Source of the DNA: Serpula lacrymans var. lacrymans S7.9
Taxonomy: Eukaryota; Basidiomycota; Agaricomycetes; Boletales; Serpulaceae
Direction: 5' to 3'
Length of the DNA stretch: 64,000 nt
Assembly (NCBI RefSeq): GCF_000218685.1
Contig: NW_006763294.1
Coordinates: forward strand, 372,001-436,000
In this document: piece after piece, positions 21,494 through 34,938 of the stretch
Layout: each line of letters opens with the position of its first letter
Numbering within the stretch: the first letter of the stretch is position 1
Program-made: the position numbers and the translations under genes
The notes under the pieces: model-generated
Database searches by the model: none
What the model was told of the DNA's origin: nothing
The model's input: the letters and a program-made list of their open reading frames with translations, nothing else

Positions 21494-24400
21494 ATGGAAA
21501 ATGGAGATTCCGAACGCGATCTGGAGTGGAGAAGAGATCGTGTGCTTGATGAATGGCCAAAAGCTATGGAGATCGCGCAGAGCAGACTCTTAACCAGTAG
21601 TACAAGGACACGCATACAATTTTTACAAGAAGAGTTGCTACCATTGGCCAAGCATGGGAGTATGTGATCCGAATGACACGTCCCCCGTGCCGATTTTGAT
21701 TCATCGTTTCAGACTTGAGTCTAAGCCAGACAATGGACATATTCAAACTATTAACACAAACGTATCCACGGTATGTTGACGCAGCATCTAGAGAAGCCGT
21801 TGAGGCCATTGGAATGGATATAATCAAGCGAGATGAGCTCCGCGGCGACCCCCATACTTCTCCAGACGAGTGCAAGATGGGAGTGGCTGAGCAGGTTCTA
21901 GGCTGGTTATCAAATGAGGTAGGGAGAATGTCCAAACGCGGGTCTCCCAGGTCAGTTTTCTTTATATTCTGCATGTTTACCCACTAAATCTCTTGCTAGT
22001 TCGTATGCTCCTGCCGATATATTTGTGCTGCTCAGCTGGACTTGTGGACTCTATACCACATGTCTCCAATCTAACCCTGACTTTACACATATCGGTACCT
22101 GGAGGGTACTCGTCGCTATAATGGCTGCCCTCGTAGATATGCTAATGAACAAATCGACTCGGACAAAACCCACGATGCAGAAGAGTGGTCTTGTACGCTT
22201 ACGTCGAGCTCTTCGTTCAACACCTGACAGTTTACCTTCGCTAATATCGACGGTGATCGCAGAGGCAAAGTCTAGTCAAACACCACTCGTACAGGTCGCT
22301 TTACTCAGTACTGCAATTGACGTAACAATTCGTCTAAAAAACGTGAAAGATGATTCTTTGACTCGAATATCTTCTCAAGCAAAGGTTGGCGTTTGCACTA
22401 TTTTTAATGGTGATAATGACAAACAAGCACTTAGGATGATATAGTAAATATTTATACTTCTTCCGTGCTCATGTCTAAGTCTCCAGTGCCATCGCATTCT
22501 TCTGTGCGTTACACGCGTTATCGTCTGCATTAGCTTATCAATCGTTCATCCAGATTGCATTGCATGATTTCATACGGACATCAATCGGACCAGAAGACTT
22601 AGTGCAAACCGTTCTTCCTGCGATGGAAAAGGCTTTGCTGCGCTCTCCAGAAAATTCCCTCAGTGGTCTGTGTATTCTATGGTTTGCATGAATGAAACTG
22701 ACATCTACTCCAGTTGTTAGGGACTTTTTCATTGCATACACCCACCCTCTGGAAATCGATACTTTCAAAAAAGTCGTCTCATTTGCTTTAAATGCTGCGA
22801 AGTCCAATAACGCAGTGGTCCGTGGTAATGCGATAGAACTTTTCAAGGTTGCAATGACACATCAATCATCGGAGTCATACTCGGAGTTTACAGCAACAGA
22901 ACTATTGGCGTTACCCAAAGCTGGAAAAACAACTGGTCCAGACCATCGTGTCGCGTTATATTCCATGCTACATGCACTCTCACCCTCGAATGCGATTTCC
23001 TCCAATATAGTACAAATTGTTCCTACGCTGGTGCTGAAAGAATCACAAGATGGTGCTATGGCTATCTTAGCATCCACACTACCCTCTCATCTTGTATTCC
23101 TCCTTCGTTCCGATATCGCGGTACCCTCCGATGTATCAAGTATCATTGCTAAGGAGATGAATAATACAAAACCCGTAATCCGCCGCGCTTTTTGTTTACT
23201 CGCAGGTGCGACACTTTGGGAAATGGGTGAACTGAGTACAGATGCCTCCATTGTATTCGCCAAGGCCCTCTCCGCATCTTTCGAGATCAATCTCAAGAAC
23301 GTTGCTACAAATCCATTGAATTCTACTGTAGGACCATTAGAGGGATACATTGCTATATTTGCCCTACTTGGTCCTTTCAAGCGTTCTGGAAGTTTTGGTG
23401 AGTATCATACTTTCTGAATATTATCACTATCAACGTTTTGATCGATGCAAACTATGGTTTCTTCCGCGCTATCGTGCGTTTAAATAGATGATATCGTCTC
23501 ACGCAATACCAGCGCTCAGTCACTGACTGGTACCCCTACGAAGCCATCCTTCCTCCTATGGGATAAGGTTTATCAGAAGGTCAACGATCCTGAAGACGAA
23601 AACTGGCTATTACGAGCTGCAAACGTAGCGCTATTTTCCTTGAAAGCCGACCTATCCAAGAACGAACAATCGCGGTTTGTTAGCACTATCTTAATCATGA
23701 GAGGTATAAACTGATCACTGTTTTAGCACTCAAATCGGTTCTGTATATCTTCATCTTGCTGTCGAGAGTCAATCTCTTCAGGTCAGGAGGGATACCCTGG
23801 GCGTTTTAGAGGCGGCAGTGACACGCCAACCTCAGCTTGTCAATCTTATCCTTCGGGAAGCTCTCTCCGCATCTTTTACCCGAGATAAGCTACTTCCTTC
23901 AAAGAGCACTATCAGCACTACCGAAGAGCAAGATCAGCCTATCGCTCCCAACCAGCGACAATTTGCTAGTCTTCTCCTTTGTTGTGCCTCCCTGAATGAA
24001 CAGGTTGACCTTGCTGTAAGGGAGACCTTATTGGTGGAATTGATCGCTTTAGGTCATCATCCATTAATAAGTACGTTTTCAGCTCCCTTTATTGCTTGCA
24101 TTAATTCACGTGATTATACCGTTCTAGGCGGACAGTCTCGACAGTTATGGATTGAGCTATGCCAGAAAGCCCATGTTGATCCTTATGACCTTGTCGGCAG
24201 GAATATAGATAACATTTTCAAGATTATTCTTACTGCGTCCACAGTAGAACCGAGGGTGAGATGAGCCATTTTACAGTATCAACATTATCTTACTTTCCTA
24301 TGCCGCTTAGTACGGTTTCACAGAGGCAAGCTATCGAGCCGTGAGTACTCTTGCGTTCGTTAACCCTGGAAAAGCACTCCCTCGACTCGTGGAGCAATTG

Positions 24401-27400
24401 CGAGTGGATATTGATGCGGAAACGATCAACGGGCTAACGGAATCTGACTTTGGTATCTGGACAACACCAGAAGGCACCACTTATGTTGATGGTATGTTTC
24501 GTCCTAGTCTCTTTCCTTTCCTTTCATCTGATTCACTTCTCAAGTTTTGTCGTCGAAGAAAGTAAATGAAGGGCCCAAAAAGGGTAAAGATGCGGATATT
24601 GCCAAATGGGAGGCTGAACTTCGAAAGTCTTTGGCCAGCAAGAAGACCTCGGCGGCAACTTTGTCGAAACAAGAACAGGCTCTCGTTCAAGCCCAATTGA
24701 CTAGAGAAGCTGCTGTCCGTCAGCGAGTCACCAGTATCAAAGCTAATTTACAGCGTGGATTGGCTTTCATCGGAAGCCTCATTTCCAGCTTGGTCCCAGA
24801 GTTCCGTCACTATATTTCAAGCATCATTTCGTTATTACTGGAAGGAGCTTTGAAGAAAGGCCAGAGGTTGTTAGGTTCGGAGGCATTTCAGACATATCTG
24901 GTACTTGCACATCTTTATTGAGAGAAGGACCACGGTTTTGACCCTGGACTACAGGATTTGGGGAAATGTAGCTCAGACCGCCTCGAGACGTTCCGGAAAT
25001 GGATTGGTGTCGCCACTCTACGAAGTTTGGACATCGATGCGGTAGCGGAAGAGTTGCAAGCCGAATCCCTCGATCGTGCGTTCCTAAATTGCTAAAGGCA
25101 GGTCAAAGCTCATCAACTTCAACAGTTTTGATTATTCGAGTTCTATACCGGCTGCGCTCACTTTCTGAGCAAACCGCATTTGATGCACCAACCTTTGCTT
25201 ACATGTTTCCTTTATTGGCTCGAATATTATCGAAGGGAGGCGTAAGCGCAACCGAAGAAGAGGAAGCTCTTGAGCAAGTTACCCTGGTGCTGGATATTAT
25301 CAGGTTTCATTGTAGCGAATGTATGCTTATTTGGCTTTCATCTATTGCAAGGTCGCCTATTGATGTTTCGTTCAAGTTTCCGACCAGTCTTTCCCCCGGA
25401 ATGAGACAATGAAGCTTCTTCTACATACCATTAGACAACAACCAAGACTCAGCAAAGAAGCGTCGTCCATTCTCGTCGGCATTGGTGAGGCTATCCATGC
25501 TAACTCTAGCCGAGAGGAGATATCTGTTTTGATAGATGGGGTTTTACTGCAAGAAGTGTATGCTCGAAACTCGTGTCTTCAGGCTTTGCAGGTGATGGCA
25601 TTTCCTGATATTCGAGCTTTTCAGTGTACTCATACAACCTCGACAAGCCTTTCGACTTGACGGACCTTGATTGGTCTCCAGAACTTTGGGTTGCTAGCTA
25701 TGATAACGACGAACAAAACGCCAGACTAGCTCGGCATGTATTCGATGACAACGGATTAGATGTTCCTGAGTCCTTCCTTACGCAACTCTTGGTTTACTTA
25801 GGTAAGTATTATACTTGGTGAGAGAGTGTTGCACTTCTTAACGTTTTTCCTTAGATCATGAAAATGTATATGTTCGCACCAGTACTGCTTCAGCTATCGC
25901 AGAGGCCGTCGAACATTGGCCACATACAATTAAGCATACAGTAGATGCCTTGCAAGAACTCTATCGTGAAAAGGCAAGTGGCCCCAGTCAACTGTAACGA
26001 TCGATATGCTCAGTCTCAGTATAGGCCAAAATCCTTGCACCCGAATTTGACGAATATGTGAGACTACAATTACACTTCTTCACGAATATTCCTCACATGT
26101 CGCACGCAGGGAATGGTAATTGCACAAAGCCTCGATCGCACAGATCCTTGGACAGCCCGCCTTGCGATTGCTCTTACCTTTGAGAATGTTGCGCCGTCTT
26201 TCACCGAAGATGTGATTGAGCCATTCTTCACGTTCTTGATCAAGCAAGAAGCTTTAGGCGATCGAACAGCGGAAGTTCGGCGTGGTATGCTAAATGCAGG
26301 TACTGCTGTAATTGATCTTCATGGTTCCACTCGACTGGCTGGTTTGATTTCAATGTTCGAGGAGCATTTGTCCCATCCGAGTCCAGCTACGGAGGCCGGT
26401 GATCAGATCAAGGAGGCGGTCGTGATCCTCTTTGGCCGTGTTGCAAGACATCTCGACTCGTCTGATGCCCGTATACCAAGCATTGTGGACAGGCTGGTCG
26501 AAGCTTTGAAAACACCTGCAGAGCAAGTGCAGATGGCGGTATCTGATTGCCTAATTCCTCTGGTTCGTTTGATGAAGCCACGCCTGTCTCAGCTAGTCGA
26601 TCGCCTCTTCGAAGAACTCTTTGATGGTCCTAAATATGCCTCGCGCCGGGGTGCTGCTTATGGGATAGCAGGTGTGGTCAAGGGAATGGGAATAAATAGT
26701 ATGAAGGAGTTCAATGTTCTTGACCGCCTACATGCTGCCACAGAAGACAAAAAAAACTACGAACCCCGCCAGGGTGCTATGTTTGCTTTTGAGACCTTAT
26801 CCAGTACTCTTGGAAGGCTTTTCGAGCCCTACATTACAACCATCCTCCCTCTGTTGCTCACTGCATTTGGCGATGCGGTAGCCGATGTTCGAGAAGCCGC
26901 TCAAGATACTGCTCGAATTATCATGGGTAATATGTCTGGCTATGGAGTCAAATTGATCCTCCCATCCTTGCTTTCTGGTCTCGACGAAAAACAATGGCGT
27001 TCGAAGAAAGGCTCAATCGAGCTTCTGGGCATGATGGCATATTGTTCACCTAGGCAGCTCTCCCTATCGCTGCCGATCGTCATCCCTCGCCTCACTGGGG
27101 TCCTGACTGATACTCACGCTCAAGTCAAGACATCTGCTAACCGGAGTCTTAAACAGTTCGGCGAAGTGATCAGCAATCCCGAGATTCAGTCATTGGTCCC
27201 TATATTACTCAAAGCACTGGTTGATCCGGCCAAAACGCCAAATGCCCTCTCGTCTTTATTAAAGACGTCATTTATGCATTACATAGATCATTCATCCTTA
27301 GCATTGGTAGGCTCAGGCTTTTACACTATTTGGATTCTGGTATGCTTATGACCTTCACTAGGTTGTTCCAATATTGGAAAGAGGATTACGGGAACGAGGT

Positions 27401-30400
27401 GCAGATACAAAGAAGAAGGCTGCACAAATTGTAGGCAACCTCGCGTCCCTAACGGACTCGAAAGATTTTGTCCCTTACTTATCTAGCCTGTTGCCCATGG
27501 TCCACACTGTACTCGTCGATCCAGTCCCTGAAGCGAGAGCAACAGCAGCTAAAGCTTTGGGTACACTTGTAGAGCGGCTCGGTGAAGTTCACTTCCCCGA
27601 TTTAGTGCCAGGACTTCTCAGGACACTCAAGACGGATACATCTGGTGTTGATCGCCAGGGTGCAGCTCAGGGTCTCAGCGAAGTTTTATCAGGTCTTGGG
27701 ATGGAGAGGCTCGAAGGACTGCTACCCGATATTATTGCAAACGCTCAGTCGCCTCGCAGTACTGTCAGAGAAGGATTTATGTCTCTGCTTGTATACCTTC
27801 CATCAACCTTTGGTTCTCGATTCCAGCCTCACTTGCCGAAAATTATATCTCCTATCCTGAGTGGCCTGTCCGATACGGAAGAATATGTGCGAGATGCTGC
27901 CATGAGAGCAGGAAGGATGGTTGTGACGAATTACTCGAGCAAAGCAATTGATCTTCTTTTGCCCGAGCTTGAGCTAGGCATGTTTGATCCAGGTTGGCGA
28001 ATCAGGGTATGTCTTCTTTTGTCTGATGAAATAATGCTCACATGTGATACCAGCAATCATCTATTACACTTGTTGGAGAGCTACTTTTCAAGGTATCTGG
28101 AATAAGTGGAAAAGCAGAGATAGAAGAGGATGAAGAGGCTGTTGAAGCCCACACAGCGGAATCATCCCGTCGTGCACTCACAGATGTACTTGGAGCCGAA
28201 CGTCGCGACAGAATCCTTTCTGCACTCTACCTAGCTAGACAAGATTCCGTCAATGTCGTTCGACAATCTTCGATACATATCTGGAAGGCCCTCGTACACA
28301 ATACTCCTCGAACAGGTGAGGGTATATTTTTTGTTCTCCGTAGCTGTGCTAAATGCTATGAAACAGTGCGCGAAATCCTTCCCGAGTTGGTGGGTCAGAT
28401 AGTGAAACTGAGCTCCAGTCCCGAATTCGAACAACAGGAGGTCAATAACCCACTATCTATGTTAAGTATGATGCTCATATTTCTAATAGACTGCAGGACG
28501 TACAACGACCGAGCTCTGTCGCAAGTTTGGAGAGAAAATACTGGGCGATATTGTCCCTATATTGCGATCCAAGGCGCCTTCATCAGATTCAAGAACCCGG
28601 GAAGGAGTTTGCTTGGTGCTTTGCGATGTCATGTAAGAGCCATAGCACAATCATCCTCCACTGAAAATTCACGCTACAATAGGGAGAGCTCATCTGATGT
28701 TCAACGCGAGGGGTACGAGGAAGATATCATCACTATAGTCCGCAATTGTCTCGTAGATGACGAAGCGGTCGTTCGTTCAGCAGCGGCCAAGGCATTTGAT
28801 GTTTTGCAAGAACATCTGGGTGCTAAAGCTATTGACCAAACTATTCCGACATTGTTGGAGGCACTCCGTCAACCTGGAGAGAGTTCGGGTACGGCTCTGC
28901 AAGCACTCAAGGAAGTTATGTCGGTAAGTATTCTGCAAACGTTACCAGCAAATAAAATCTGACTTGTTTTTGTAGGTCCGCGCATCAACTGTGTTCCCAG
29001 TTTTGATCCCAACACTAATCGCTACACCCATGACGGTCTTCAATGCTCGTGCACTGGCATCCCTTGTCACGGTTGCTGGAAACGCACTGAGCAAACGTTT
29101 GACAATCATTCTTAGCGCTCTAGTTAAGGTCCTCGAAGATGGGCAAGACGAAGAAGTGAAAGATGCCGTAGATGAAGCATTGCGTGCTTTACTTGCGTCT
29201 ATCAGTGATCCCGAAGGCTTGAATACACTAATGCTTCTTCTTCTTGGATGGTAAGCGCCTTAACTAAATGACGTTGAAAATATTATTGATCCATTGCTCA
29301 GGGCCAAACATGACTTGCCCAAGCGGCGCATCAGTGCCTGTGACCTATTTTCTATCTTCTGCGAAGAAACTGAGCTCGATTCATCAATTTACCGCATTGA
29401 TTGGATACGGCAACTCGTGTCTCTTTTCGAAGATTCCCAAGTTCCTGTCCACACGGCAGCTTGGCGTTCATTCGATATTTTCGTGAAGTCGTTACCAAAG
29501 GACGAACTCGAGCCGCTCGTCGTGCCTCTTCGGCGCACCATCGAAGGGACAGGCGCTCCTGGGCATCATGTGCCTGGCTTCAGTCTTCCTAAGGGTGTCG
29601 CGCCAACTGTACCTATCATCATTGCCGGTCTCACGACAGGAAGCAACGAGCAACGTGAAAATGCTGCCTATGCAATTGGCGACCTGGTCGAGCGTACGGA
29701 AGAGTCTGCTATCAAGCCTTTCGTTGTTCCATTCACTGGTCCACTCATTCGTGTTGCGACGCAAGCAACGACGTACCCCCCTGGCGTAAAGACTGCCATC
29801 TTGAGTGCACTGTCGTCTATGCTTGAACGTATCCCAGGCCACGTTAAACCATTCTTTCCTCAATTACAGAGGACGTTCGTGAAATCTGTTGGTGACCCAT
29901 CCAGCGCTGTTGTGCGGACACGTGCAGCGGAAGCTTTAGGAATGTTAATGCGCAGTCAGCCAAGGGTAGACCCCGTGGTTGTGGAACTAGTGAGTGGCGC
30001 GAGAGCAAATGAAGAGGAAGTAGCAGCGAGCTTTATCCTGGCACTGTCGCATGTGGCGCGAAGTGCATCATTACATGCCGGGATCGGAGAAAAGGCAAGA
30101 GACTTGTGTATTGAGCTCGTCGGTGAAGCATTTAGAGAGAGTCACGATGGTAAGTTGTCTCATCTACTGTGCATTGAATCTTGTTAAATCAAAGCAACTA
30201 TAGACCACTATATACAGGCCACTGCGACGTTTATCGCATCTCTATCCGCATATCCAGATGCTCTCAAACCATTAGTAAAGTATGGTCCATTTTATTGAGT
30301 TCGAGGCTATGAGTAAACGTTCCTTTGCAGCGCATACCTCGTTTCGGGCACCCCGGCATCTGCAATATCATCACAAACAATACTCGCTGCTCTAACATCA

Positions 30401-30595
30401 ACTGAATCCGAAGATTACGTTGATCCGAAAGACACCATATTTGCAAAACTCGGGGTCTTGCGTAGTATTGCTGCTAAAGTGAAAGAAAGTGCCTCGAACG
30501 AGCGGCCTGTGATCGCACGCCCAGCACGAGAGGCGAGAGAAATATTAAAAGCCATGGCGGCAGATGGAGAGGAGAGCTTGGCAGGAATTTTTTGA
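21494..30595 (+). CDS. GCN1: Translational activator GCN1 (HEAT-repeat ribosome-binding regulator of GCN2)
   Basis: GCN1 binds translating ribosomes, with GCN20, and passes the uncharged-tRNA signal to the kinase GCN2 for the amino-acid starvation response; it also acts at collided ribosomes. The gene spans 9.1 kb with about twenty short introns and encodes roughly 2,600 residues of almost continuous HEAT repeats, as expected for GCN1. The central part holds the eEF3-like block (for example RRGAAYGIAGVVKGMG, PRQGAMFAFETLSSTLG and MGNMSGYGVKLILPSLL, near 26650-26970). The following repeats (GADTKKKAAQIVGNLASLTD near 27400; EEYVRDAAMRAGRM near 27880) are also characteristic. The C-terminal region (29294-30180), where GCN1 proteins bind the GCN2 RWD domain, is open. 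All frame changes I followed fall on good splice sites, so the gene appears intact. The ATG at 21494 is the first in frame; an upstream exon is possible because the frame stays open for 30 codons before it. Confidence 0.92.
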
Positions 30596-31173
30596 TGATA
30601 TTAAACGACCTTACGCTTTCACGCACAATAAGAAACAGAAATCACCGCACTGTCACCCAATAGAATTTTGTTGCATCACCCTGCGAACACCAGAGAGAGA
30701 AAGTGGGACTCGTCAGGGGAGGAAAAAAGGGTAACCATCCCTCAACAACCTAAGTACGAAACGCTGAGTGGCAAATCAAATTGTAAAGTTGTGAAATAGA
30801 GCGAATGATTTCATAATGGAGAATGGATTTTTCTCTGTGGGACCCAGTTCACACCATTCTCAATACATTTCAAGGGTAACCAAAATGCGCACAAGCTAGT
30901 TACTGCCACTGAGTGAGATATTCACGCTCCGCAGCTCTTCTATGTAATTAACCAGGGGCTTATCGAACCCTAATAATAAACAGATATTCGTTGAATTACC
31001 AAAATCTCAGATCAGTGTCCCGCTACGAAATGTATTTACGCAGCATGGGGATATACAGGGTCCTCTTCTAATAGACTTCCTTATAGAAGCAACACCTTGA
31101 ACTTGAAGACCTGCTATCTTTGGGAGGAGGCTATCCATGCAGCTCTTGATTGCTCCGGACTTCGGATTGTCAT
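30596..31173. other. GCN1 3' flank and intergenic DNA
   Basis: AT-rich sequence without an open frame of note; it contains AATAAA-like signals (for example near 30630 and 30970). Confidence 0.5.
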
Positions 31174-31251
31174 GCCCGCTTAGCTCAGTGGTAGAGCGCG
31201 TCACTCGTATTGGACATGATGAGGTCGGTTGTTCAATCCAGCCAGCGGGCA
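31174..31251 (+). tRNA. tRNA-Thr (anticodon CGT) with a 6-nt intron
   Basis: A full cloverleaf can be drawn. Acceptor GCCCGCT (31174-31180) pairs with AGCGGGC (31244-31250), and A31251 is the discriminator. The D stem is GCTC/GAGC. The anticodon stem is CGTCA (31199-31203) with TGATG (31217-31221), including one G-T pair. The T stem is GGTTG/CAGCC around TTCAATC. The anticodon CGT is at 31206-31208 in the loop CTCGTA, typical of threonine tRNAs. After removing six bases (about 31210-31215, one base beyond position 37, the canonical intron site) the tRNA has 72 bases. The A box (TAGCTCAGTGG) and B box (GTTCAATCC) are both intact. It reads ACG codons. Confidence 0.88.
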
Positions 31252-32963
31252 CTTCTTTTGCTGATCTCCATGGATCAATTCTTTTTGGCCTCGATTCTCA
31301 ACGCGTATGACCTGCGTACAACAGAGGAAGATCCGCATTGACATACCGTATGCTCCTCACAGAATCTTGCGAGGATTCCTCCCAGTCAGTTCTCATTACG
31401 AGCGCTAGAACCGTTGAATGCTTATTCTTGCAGAGTCTTAACAGGGTTCGGTTTCGACAACTTAAGGAAATGTATTCCAAGTTGGTGGTACACCATTGAC
31501 GATTGTCTATAGACCGTCACACAAAGACAGCGTTTGATTTCACACCAAATGTATTTACATCGAGTGTGATATAATCTCCGAGAAAATATAATACCTTAAC
31601 TTACATTAAGTATATTCACCCAGAGAGCCGATACCAAGTGAATATCTGCTTTAGGGACACACCTCTGAACTCCATAGCGTTATCATCGTATGAGGTAGAG
31701 GACGGTTGACGACGGCACACAACCATTTGGGATGGAAGATAAACTTCGTTGGCAAATTGCAATGAGCATAACCGCATATAGTGGTTGAATTCAATCCTAA
31801 AAGAGATTAGAAAAATGACGATTAGCAAATCATTGAAGAATGCAGGCAGTAAAACGGGGAAGATCAGAAATAAAAGGCAATATCGTGTTATCTCCAGAAG
31901 AGTCAGAACAGGTCTGATGATACATTTCATCTTTATATACGAACGTGAAAAGAGGGATACTCACAAGGAAGTGACACCATTAGGAGAACACGACAATTGT
32001 CAAAAGACAATAAGAGTGAAAGCCGACGAGACCACGCAAGAAAGAAAGGATGGCAAAGACAGCTTTTCAGAACATCATGGACATCGTCAGTCTAAAGAAA
32101 AAACCTTAAGAATGTCCAGAATGAAACTCCGCGGGAGTTATCCGGTGCTATACAGTTTTCCTGAAGCACGTGACATTCGATTTTTGCTTCATTCGACAAC
32201 TTGCAAATCTATGATTACTGTGTTTTCGTTATTGGGGCTGCTTCATTTTCAAAGATCCACTAAAGCCAAGGGAATGGTACTAAGCTCTTCGCCGAGTCTT
32301 CGGTAACATGTCATATGAGCCAAGTTACGGGGATGGGCCCGTGTGCCTCGTGCTATCGTATTTGGATCAGTCTGAGCAACCCAACATAGGACCCCTGATA
32401 ATCCCTATAGACAGTAGATTGTGTCGCATCCACGGTCTGCAAGCGCTGCTGCAACGGGGCAATTGTGACAATGTTATCTAATAATTGTAGTACTGTATTG
32501 TATTGAATGTCCGGCCAAATTCACAATGATTCATCCAGCGTTGAACTCGAACCTCAAGTGAGTGTGGCTCTGTGATCAACTATAAACCATGCTATATCGA
32601 ACTTGGAGGTTGAAGAATCTACGCTTAACAACGTGAGAGACGTGTCCCTGACAGAGGTTTCCAGTCCGTGAGATCTTCGTGCAGACTCCGAGTCCAAACT
32701 CCACGCTGAACCCTTCAAATATATAGAGCAAATATCCTTTTTATTCGGAGAAATGCTCTTTCTACATCGATTGTCAGATTCATGAGATCATCCATCTGAC
32801 GTGAAACATACATTTCTATTGACCCAACTCAAGGGTCTTTCTACACTTCTGGTATCTTGGCGGGGATTCTTTGTGTCAGTAACTTGTATCGCCGCACACG
32901 ACAATTGTCAGAGATTTACCTCGCAGGTGACTGTAAGCCAACTAGGTTTCTAACAGTCTTTGA
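31252..32963. other. Intergenic region, no gene firmly supported
   Basis: A 173-codon plus-strand frame (31785-32306) is basic and low in complexity, with no motif. On the opposite strand a 59-codon stretch ending at 31616 follows a pyrimidine-rich CTCTTTTAG acceptor and looks more protein-like, but no complete gene could be built around it. The right end contains the promoter of the rhodopsin-like gene. Confidence 0.4.
31256..31259 (+). terminator. RNA polymerase III terminator of tRNA-Thr
   Basis: A TTTT run begins five bases after the tRNA discriminator base, the usual position and form of a Pol III stop. Confidence 0.6.
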
Positions 32964-34285
32964 ATGCCTGTCTCGCTCAAAACCACAAAACTCTTAACCA
33001 GTAAGTCTGTTCACTGACCCCTCGGAAGCACAGTTGGCTCAAATTGGCACAGTTTTATCTTTTGTGTTTATATGTCATGCCATACTTCTGGCCATCTTTA
33101 GAATCTGGCACCGGTTGTCTGTACAGCGATTTTGGTGGGAGGACGCATGGGCTGGGCTGGCTCTTCTTTTTGCCATAGTGTATGTATCTTCTGGCCTCAT
33201 AGTATTATATTCCTCAATTAGTAAGTGTCGTTTTGGGCCTCATCAATGTCGATATTTCCATTATAACCATGCTGCTTCAGGTTCACATTCTATTTTCTTC
33301 ATTGCAAACTACTGGCTATACACATATCTGTTCACGTGTATCACATGGTGCGTCTGCTGCTGTATGAAACATGACTGATATAATATTCATGGATTAAGGT
33401 GTGGATTTCAGGGCGGTTCGAATGAGCCTAGTATCTTCCATTGTGCGCCTCATACCGCCAACCCCAACTCGCCGCCGCCTGAGTATCGCTATTGGCAGTC
33501 TTTTCACCATGATGTTCACCGGGCTCCTGATACAAAAAACCTATGTATGCGGTGTAATCCTAGGTTGGGGGACTCATTGCTATCTAATGAGGTCCATGGT
33601 GATATTCGAAGCTTGCTGTGAGTCCTCAAGGTTCACCATTCTGACGCCTGCCACTACTTACCACGCCTAACGCGATTTCATTCCCGCAAACATTATAGGC
33701 TCCTGCATCACCGATACCATTTTGTTGGCAGCACCTCTTCATTTGCTACGGGACATTAAGCTTCCCAGAAAGCAGCGCAGAATGATCGCATGCCTTTTTT
33801 CCTCTAGCATTTCAATTTCCATGGGGTCGTCATTCAACTTCGCCATGCAGCTAGCTGAAATCCACCCTTTGATAGCCCCCGCCATCAATATTGAGGTCTG
33901 TCCAAGTTAAACTCATTAAATTCCCGAATGGGATAGTAACCGAAATCTCAGGCTGTGCTGACGTTTTGGATTTTTTGTTTAGGTTGCGATATCCCTGGTT
34001 GTATGCAATTTGCTCGTAATCGTTACGTTTGTCTACCGCCTTTTTCATAAGGAGGAAGAGGACGATTCGGATAGTTCCGAAGTTATAGAAGAGAGTAATA
34101 ACAGTAGGGTCAACCACACTTCACGACAGACGTCCCAGCCGATATTCACGACTATCGATTTGGGTCAACTTACAAACGCAGACGAGACTATCCCGAGCGA
34201 AACGCTAGGGCAATGCGATGCGGGTTCTCTTGGACCTGACTCTTCTCTCAAAGCTGCAATTCTGCATTCTAGGACTGTTAGTTAA
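32964..34285 (+). CDS. Fungal rhodopsin-fold integral membrane protein
   Basis: Multi-pass plasma-membrane protein of the fungal rhodopsin-domain type (PTH11/SAT4-like fold); the ligand is unknown. The first exon is only 37 nt (32964-33000, MPVSLKTTKLLT). A 52-bp intron (33001-33052, with the branch-point-like CACTGACC) joins it in phase to the first helix (LSFVFICHAILLAIF). Later features include WWEDAWAGLALLFAIVY, ITWAVRMSLVSSIVRLIPP across the next splice, and two to three further hydrophobic segments (for example SIAIGSLFTMMFTGLL and VAISLVVCNLLVIVTFVY). The acidic pair before the second helix and the (A)xR(M/I)SL motif in the third fit the family. The C-terminal tail is hydrophilic, acidic then Ser/Thr-rich, and ends at 34285. 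No retinal-binding lysine is evident, so a light sensor is not implied. The splice choices are by eye; an alternative start further upstream is possible. Confidence 0.68.
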
Positions 34286-34938
34286 TCCCTCGTGCAAGAA
34301 TGGTTTTGCGTCTATATCAATCCTTGTAGTCCCCTCCACCCAAGCATGGGTGCCGACTTCAAGAGAGCCTGGTGACAGAACTCGTTGCCAATGATGTCTT
34401 GGCACATGGGGGAATTGTATCTTCTGAAGGTGTTTTATAGTACTGTACATTTGTATAATCTGTCTTGCTGTCTTTGTTTTGGCTTAGGGATAGCTTCTGT
34501 TTGGACGCTACTGCTATGTTCTGAATACATAATGCTATCTGCAGTGTCTCAGCAAATTTGTACTACAGTAAGGCCCTGACTGACGATGCAATGAGATGTA
34601 CTTGCAGCACACGAGCCCACATGGAATCATTCTCTACCCAGGTCCTTAAGCAACTCATGCATTCTTGAGTTTCGCGCTAAGGCGAGAACATCGTTGCACT
34701 GACATGCAAGGTATCTCATATTCGACTGACCTTGTACTCCTCATCCCCGGTGGGCAAACGACGGTCATTCCATCCTCTTGACCACCCGTTGGGTCGAGAC
34801 CTTCCAAGCTGAAGGTCTCCTCCATATCAAAACATAGACTTGACGCCCAGAGCAGTGCTAACTGAGTGGAGTAATAACCATGCATTAGTATATAAACATT
34901 TCTCATGATGACGAGTGCATTAAGTATTAACATAGCTC
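34286..34938. other. Convergent gap before TIM50
   Basis: This gap contains the 3' ends of two genes transcribed towards each other. The short open frames show nothing recognisable. Confidence 0.5.

Noticed and set aside
24899..25100. Apparent stops in GCN1
   Set aside because: Two introns (after AFQTYL with donor GTACTT, and after AESLD with donor GTGCGT) remove them and restore GCN1-like sequence, so the gene is not broken.
31616..31930. Minus-strand exon-like frame (ends WYRLSG-stop)
   Set aside because: It follows a good acceptor and looks coding, but I could not find a start, a donor or a second exon in phase; not enough for a gene call.
31785..32306. 173-codon plus-strand ORF between the tRNA and the rhodopsin-like gene
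   Set aside because: Basic, low-complexity composition, no domain, no splice context, and a more protein-like short frame on the opposite strand. Probably a chance open frame.
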